Below are positions 14,429 through 18,085 of a DNA stretch of 18,085 bases, piece after piece (the first letter of the stretch is position 1; every line of letters begins with the position of its first letter). Location of the stretch: the NCBI GenBank assembly GCA_027076245.1, contig JALTKC010000264.1, forward strand, positions 1 to 18,085, in the 5' to 3' direction. The notes below the pieces were generated by a model that was not told where the DNA came from, searched no databases, and saw only the letters and a program-made list of their open reading frames with translations. The stretch comes from Gammaproteobacteria bacterium (GTDB lineage: Bacteria; Pseudomonadota; Gammaproteobacteria; GRL18). A program made the translations under genes and the position numbers.

Positions 14429-15238
14429 TTAAAGCCTGAAAAATCGTTGTGCATTCTGCGTACTACACTCTCTGATCCGCGCCTCATCCTGACCCATAAA
14501 ATCGGCCAGCCGTTTTATAATATGCGGCAGGTACCTGGGTTCATTGCGTTTCCGGCTTTTACGCTGCTTTTTGCTTAACTGCTCATCTTCAGGTAAAACC
14601 AGATCGCCGGGGAACAGGTACGGGGCATCGGTTTCCACCATTAGCCGCTGCAAAGGCAGATATTTAACCGCCTCCTGTAAGTCCTGACCCCGCCGCTGAT
14701 CACAGACCCAGCCAGTAATACCGATATACAGATCCTGTTCCAGATAACTTTCCATTTCTGCCCGATTGCCGGTAAAACAGTGAGATACGGCGTCCACCAG
14801 ACCGTTGCGGTATTTTTTAATCAGTCTCAGAAACTCTTTATGGACATCACGCTGATGCAGGAATACCGGCATGTTTAATTCTACAGCCAGTTCAAGCTGC
14901 CTTTCAAAACAGGAGAGCTGCTCCGCAGGAGTGGAAAAATTACGGTTAAAGTCCAGTCCGCATTCCCCCACCGCAAGCACTTTTTCCTGTTTCAGCAAGT
15001 CTGTAAGCCTGGCAATGCTATTGTCATTAAAACTACTGGCATCATGAGGATGAATACCAGCGGTACAATACAGGTGTTGCGGATATTCACTACACAGCTG
15101 TAGGGCTTCTTCACTGACACTGACTGAGGTGCCCGTAACGATCATGCTATGTACACCGGCGGCTACAGCCTGCTCAATTACGTCCTGCCGATCGGATGCA
15201 AACCGGCTGCTGGTCAGATTAACACCTATATCAATCAT
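14429..15238 (-). CDS. tatD: TatD-family metal-dependent DNase
   Basis: Cytoplasmic TIM-barrel hydrolase with 3'-5' exonuclease activity in E. coli, linked to DNA repair and quality control. The 269-aa product follows E. coli TatD rather than its YcfH or YjjV paralogues: it opens MIDIGVNLTSSRFASDR, lacks the usual N-terminal HxH motif and has GIHPHD (61-66). Metal-site residues are visible: Glu92 in GECGLDFNRNFSTP, His128 in FLHQRD, His153 in SHCFTG and Asp204 in ETDAPYL. A basic insertion (KKQRKSRKR, 223-231) precedes the NEP motif. ATG 15238 is supported by the family N-terminus; a TTG at 15271 would only add residues inside the preceding gene. The start overlaps the stop of the hybrid kinase gene by 8 bases, so it is the last gene of a three-gene operon. 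A link with the kinase in function is not evident. Confidence 0.93.
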   Translation of the reverse strand: MIDIGVNLTSSRFASDRQDVIEQAVAAGVHSMIVTGTSVSVSEEALQLCSEYPQHLYCTAGIHPHDASSFNDNSIARLTDLLKQEKVLAVGECGLDFNRNFSTPAEQLSCFERQLELAVELNMPVFLHQRDVHKEFLRLIKKYRNGLVDAVSHCFTGNRAEMESYLEQDLYIGITGWVCDQRRGQDLQEAVKYLPLQRLMVETDAPYLFPGDLVLPEDEQLSKKQRKSRKRNEPRYLPHIIKRLADFMGQDEARIRECSTQNAQRFFRL

Positions 15239-17513
15239 GACTGCTGTCTTCTCGTTTAGAAAGCCTGGCAACCGGTTTAATGCATTTAATCAGGTTTACC
15301 AGACTATGGATATCGTATTGCGACAACAAATGGTTAAGCTTTTTAGCCAGCTTTTTTTCTTCATCACCCAATGTTGATAACTGCAAAATAAGAGAGCTTA
15401 ATAGTGGCGGATTATAATCAATGGCCGCCTGTAACAGCTTATCATATAAACTTTTATCTATCTGACACTGACTGAAATCAATATCGGATGTTTCGATATT
15501 TTCATTTAATAGCGGTGCTTTATTTTCAAAATCTATCTGCAGGTGTTTTTTCATGCATTCAAATACGGCTTCAAAACGATAAGGCTTGCCAATAAAGTCG
15601 TCAAATCCCGCCTGATAATATTCATTATCCCCCTGATCAATGATCGTTGATGTTACCGCGACACAGACTATCTGATCACCATAACTCTGCTTTATTTTCC
15701 TAACGGCATCAATACCATTCATAACCGGCATGCGGATATCCATAAAAATGATATCCGGTTTATCTTCTACATCAGCCTGTTCTATAAGATGAAGTGCTTC
15801 CAGACCATTCGCTGCCGATCTGACCCGGGCATTAACATCCTCCAGCATATCTACCAGAAGGTTACGGCTTAACTCACTGTCATCGACCACCAGCACCTTA
15901 ACTTTATCTGAAGAAGACAGGCGGATAACTTCTGTTATATTATCATGTACAATTTCTATCCCGTCCCGGACATTTTCCAGATACAGGGTAAAGGAGAATA
16001 TACTGCCTTTGCCCGTTTCAGACTCAACTTTAATTTCTGAACCCAGTAATTTTAACTGACTACGGGTAATGGCAAGCCCCAGGCCGGTCCCTCCTTTGTC
16101 GGCGCCCTGGGGTTCCTGATGAAAGCCGCTGAATATAGCTTCTATATTATCTTTATCTATCCCCTGACCGGTATCGGATACCTCAAAATAATATTGCTCA
16201 TTATCAATTTTTTTAACGGTCAGACTGATACTACCCTGCTCTGTAAACTTGATGGCATTACCCACCAGATTTATTAATATCTGTCGTAGTTTCTGTGCAT
16301 CACTGTAAACGGTCTGGGTACTGCTTAGGCTGAATTCTTCATACCATTTCAGCCCTTTTTCTGTACATTGTTCCTGAAATATCTGAGCGATACCGGTCAG
16401 CAGCTGGTACAGGTTAAAATTACTCTTATGCAATTCCATTTTCCCGGCTTCAATTTTAGAGATATCCAGAATATCATTCAGTACCCCAAGTAAATGATTA
16501 CCGCTCTGCTCAATAATACGCAGCGATTTGTGCTGTTTTTCAGTCAGTTCGCTGTCGCGATTAAGCAGTTGGGCATACCCCAGAATAGCATTCAGCGGTG
16601 TTCTGATTTCATGTGACATATTGGCCAGAAACAGGGTTTTGGCCTGATTGGCCTTCAATGCCTCATCCCGGGCAATTTCCAGATCAGCGGTACGATCGTC
16701 TATCAGCTTTTCCAAATGCTCCTGGTTTGAACGCAGCTCCTGGTCAATGCGGCTTCTTTCAGCCACTTCTTTCATTAATTCGTAATTGGCCTGCTTCAGG
16801 TTTTTCTGTTGTTCAAACAGTTGATCCAGCAATTTGTTTAAAAACCGCGCCAGGTGCCCGAACTCATCCTGCTGTGCAATATCCAGACGTATATCATGCT
16901 GTCCTTCCGATATAAAACGGGTAGCATCCACCATTTTCAATAACGGCCTGAGCACCAGCAAGCGTAATACCCAGGTCAGAATAAATCCCAGAATCATGAC
17001 AATAAAAAGCATGATTAAGGTAATATTAGCACGGTATATCTGCATCATTTCACTGACCGGCCGGCGTGATAACAAAAGAGACAGTTCTTGCGATTTCCGA
17101 TTGACATAAGTGCCGAAATAATACTTTTTATCAATAGTTTTTTGCGGCTTTTGACAGCGGTCAGCATGAATAACAATAGGCTCATAGGCCTGTGTCTGTA
17201 ATTCTATTTTACAGTAAATAGATTTATTGAGTTTCTCCTTTAATTTATTTTTTACCCTGGGAGAATAAATGGAATTATTCTCTGACAGCAGAATACGGGC
17301 ACTGTTAAGAATGATTTCAGCATCATCTTCTATGGAAACCCGAATATCCTGTTCAATATTATTAATAAACAACAGGGCAATAAAAAAACCGAAAGGAATA
17401 ATCACCCACATAACCACCGCAGTAATTTTGACCGCAATACTGTCCTGCCAGTTACGAGTCCAGTCGTCGGTTAATACGGATTGCTGAATATATTCAGGTC
17501 TGTTGTCAGCCAT
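15231..17513 (-). CDS. Hybrid sensor histidine kinase with receiver
   Basis: Inner-membrane hybrid kinase of 760 aa. Order: transmembrane helix (28-51), periplasmic sensor (52-160) with Cys101 and Cys120, transmembrane helix (163-187), HAMP (188-240), coiled coil (240-290), HisKA with His301 in SHEIRTPLNAILGYAQLL, HATPase with NLVGNAIKF (415-423), G1 DTGQGID (447-453) and G2 GGTGLGL (474-480), then a receiver (538-658) with D544/D545, phospho-acceptor Asp592 in MDIRMPVMNG and Lys643. The last region (680-745) is a helical bundle without the HxxKG motif of an HPt domain, so the phosphate must pass to a separate HPt protein or be used for self-control. All catalytic motifs are intact. The ATG overlaps the preceding stop by one base (TAATG), and tatD follows with an 8-base overlap. 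The signal is unknown; the two periplasmic cysteines could form a disulphide, but this is speculation. Confidence 0.94.
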   Translation of the reverse strand: MADNRPEYIQQSVLTDDWTRNWQDSIAVKITAVVMWVIIPFGFFIALLFINNIEQDIRVSIEDDAEIILNSARILLSENNSIYSPRVKNKLKEKLNKSIYCKIELQTQAYEPIVIHADRCQKPQKTIDKKYYFGTYVNRKSQELSLLLSRRPVSEMMQIYRANITLIMLFIVMILGFILTWVLRLLVLRPLLKMVDATRFISEGQHDIRLDIAQQDEFGHLARFLNKLLDQLFEQQKNLKQANYELMKEVAERSRIDQELRSNQEHLEKLIDDRTADLEIARDEALKANQAKTLFLANMSHEIRTPLNAILGYAQLLNRDSELTEKQHKSLRIIEQSGNHLLGVLNDILDISKIEAGKMELHKSNFNLYQLLTGIAQIFQEQCTEKGLKWYEEFSLSSTQTVYSDAQKLRQILINLVGNAIKFTEQGSISLTVKKIDNEQYYFEVSDTGQGIDKDNIEAIFSGFHQEPQGADKGGTGLGLAITRSQLKLLGSEIKVESETGKGSIFSFTLYLENVRDGIEIVHDNITEVIRLSSSDKVKVLVVDDSELSRNLLVDMLEDVNARVRSAANGLEALHLIEQADVEDKPDIIFMDIRMPVMNGIDAVRKIKQSYGDQIVCVAVTSTIIDQGDNEYYQAGFDDFIGKPYRFEAVFECMKKHLQIDFENKAPLLNENIETSDIDFSQCQIDKSLYDKLLQAAIDYNPPLLSSLILQLSTLGDEEKKLAKKLNHLLSQYDIHSLVNLIKCIKPVARLSKREDSSHD

Positions 17514-17926
17514 TACTTAAATCCCAGCCAGTGAAACAGCAACCCCATAGGACAGATATTACTCATACCGGCCAGCAGCAGCATACTGGCAGTAAACCAG
17601 GGAATAATCCATAATATCTCAAACGGCAGTATAAGTGGCAGCATGAGCACCAGTGCCAGAGCCAGCCGTATAGCACGTTCAGCCTCAAAGTTAATCCGGT
17701 AACGGGCATGAATGGGGTGCAGAGTATTCAGTTCAGGCAGAGTAGAAGTGACGGTCTGTTTTCTTAATTTTGAGACGATTATAGGGATCCGCCAGTTAGT
17801 AATGCCTTCAAACAATAATATTCCTATATATATCTTTATTAATTCATTATTGTTATTCAGGGCACTGAGATATAACAGCATCAGCAAACCAGCCCCTAAA
17901 ATTATTCTGAACATACGTTCAGTCAT
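17513..17926 (-). CDS. Duplicated DUF2892-like inner-membrane protein
   Basis: A small (137 aa) membrane protein with four predicted helices. The end NICPMGLLFHWLGF resembles the close of DUF2892/YgaP-type membrane domains (Cys-Pro followed by a hydrophobic stretch with a Gly-Phe end). The two halves look alike: ERMFRIILGAGLLM with FEGITNWRIP in the first, ERAIRLALALVLML with LAGMSNICPM in the second, so it seems to be an internal duplication in which only the second half keeps the Cys-Pro pair. ATG 17926 is preferred over a GTG at 17935 because AGGTGG lies just before it at good spacing. It is the first gene of the operon with the hybrid kinase and shares one base with the kinase start. It might assist or modulate the sensor in the membrane, but nothing shows that directly. 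No rhodanese domain is present. Confidence 0.75.
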   Translation of the reverse strand: MTERMFRIILGAGLLMLLYLSALNNNNELIKIYIGILLFEGITNWRIPIIVSKLRKQTVTSTLPELNTLHPIHARYRINFEAERAIRLALALVLMLPLILPFEILWIIPWFTASMLLLAGMSNICPMGLLFHWLGFK

Positions 17927-17969
17927 TAATACCACCTGTTCCTGAAAATAGACAAAATATCATGGCCTA

Positions 17970-17975
17970 ATTCTA
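17970..17975 (-). promoter_or_regulatory. Weak candidate -10 for the DUF2892-kinase-tatD operon
   Basis: On the minus strand TAGAAT (five of six matches to TATAAT) lies about 45 bases upstream of the ATG, preceded directly by TG. No good -35 is found at 17-18 bases, so the assignment is tentative. Confidence 0.3.
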
Positions 17976-18025
17976 CACTATTTTAAAGACTTTCCTGAAT
18001 AAACTGCTAGAATGAAATGGGGGGT

Positions 18026-18062
18026 AGGTTTTAGGTTTTAGGTTTTAGGTTTTAGGTTTTAG
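18026..18062. repeat. Heptanucleotide tandem repeat (AGGTTTT)5
   Basis: Five perfect tandem copies of AGGTTTT run from 18026 to 18060, followed by a partial AG. The array lies about 100 bases upstream of the DUF2892-like gene and near the window edge, in otherwise non-coding DNA containing further G- and T-rich runs. A perfect array of this kind is prone to slipped-strand changes in copy number. Confidence 0.9.
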
Positions 18063-18085
18063 TGGGATTTTACGGAGTTGGGTTT

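Noticed and set aside
15270..15475. C-terminal HPt domain in the hybrid kinase
   Set aside because: The helical region lacks the HxxKG-type phospho-acceptor motif. The histidines present (728 and 736) are not in that context.
18026..18062. CRISPR-like array
   Set aside because: The units are contiguous 7-mers without spacers and no cas gene is present, so it is a simple tandem repeat.

Overview
The window looks like chromosomal DNA of a gammaproteobacterium with moderate-to-low GC. The recognisable housekeeping genes (fabB, sbcB, rluA, tatD) encode proteins that resemble E. coli relatives nearly end to end, and sbcB and fabB of this type are characteristic of Gammaproteobacteria. The two multihaem cytochromes and the two large sensor kinases suggest a free-living respirer with an anaerobic or nitrogen-oxide side to its metabolism. 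I cannot name the genus. No tRNA, rRNA, transposase, phage gene or CRISPR array was seen.

Layout, left to right. (1) 89-4810: a membrane PAS histidine kinase (+) converges on a (-) strand pair, fabB followed by a response regulator whose output is an anti-sigma-type (RsbW-like) ATPase. fabB and the regulator overlap by 11 bases. (2) 4811-5073: a divergent promoter region with a tandem TTGATCAATAT repeat covering a candidate fabB promoter. (3) 5074-9703: a tight (+) operon of a VWA-domain membrane protein, a membrane protein with five acidic DPWAxAL repeats, and exonuclease I (sbcB). (4) 9704-10472: rluA, preceded by a hairpin and a possible 21-codon leader frame. (5) 10473-14360: a respiratory module, namely an octahaem cytochrome of the hydroxylamine oxidoreductase (HAO) family and a protein fusing nine c-type haem sites to a six-helix cytochrome b. 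Upstream lies a well-formed sigma-54 promoter with a perfect IHF-consensus site and a dyad at activator distance. (6) 14429-17926: a (-) operon of a duplicated DUF2892-like membrane protein, a hybrid histidine kinase, and tatD, with start/stop overlaps throughout. (7) 18026-18060: five perfect copies of a 7-bp repeat.

How the genes may work together: the cytochrome b fusion would exchange electrons with the quinone pool and carry them through its nine haems to the periplasmic octahaem enzyme (17 c-haem sites in all). Sigma-54 control would switch the pair on through an unidentified activator. The octahaem protein has Phe where, as I recall the family, oxidative HAOs carry the Tyr cross-linked to the catalytic haem, so a reductive role (nitrite or hydroxylamine reduction) is the better guess. 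The REC-RsbW protein points to a partner-switching circuit whose STAS and phosphatase partners are not in the window.
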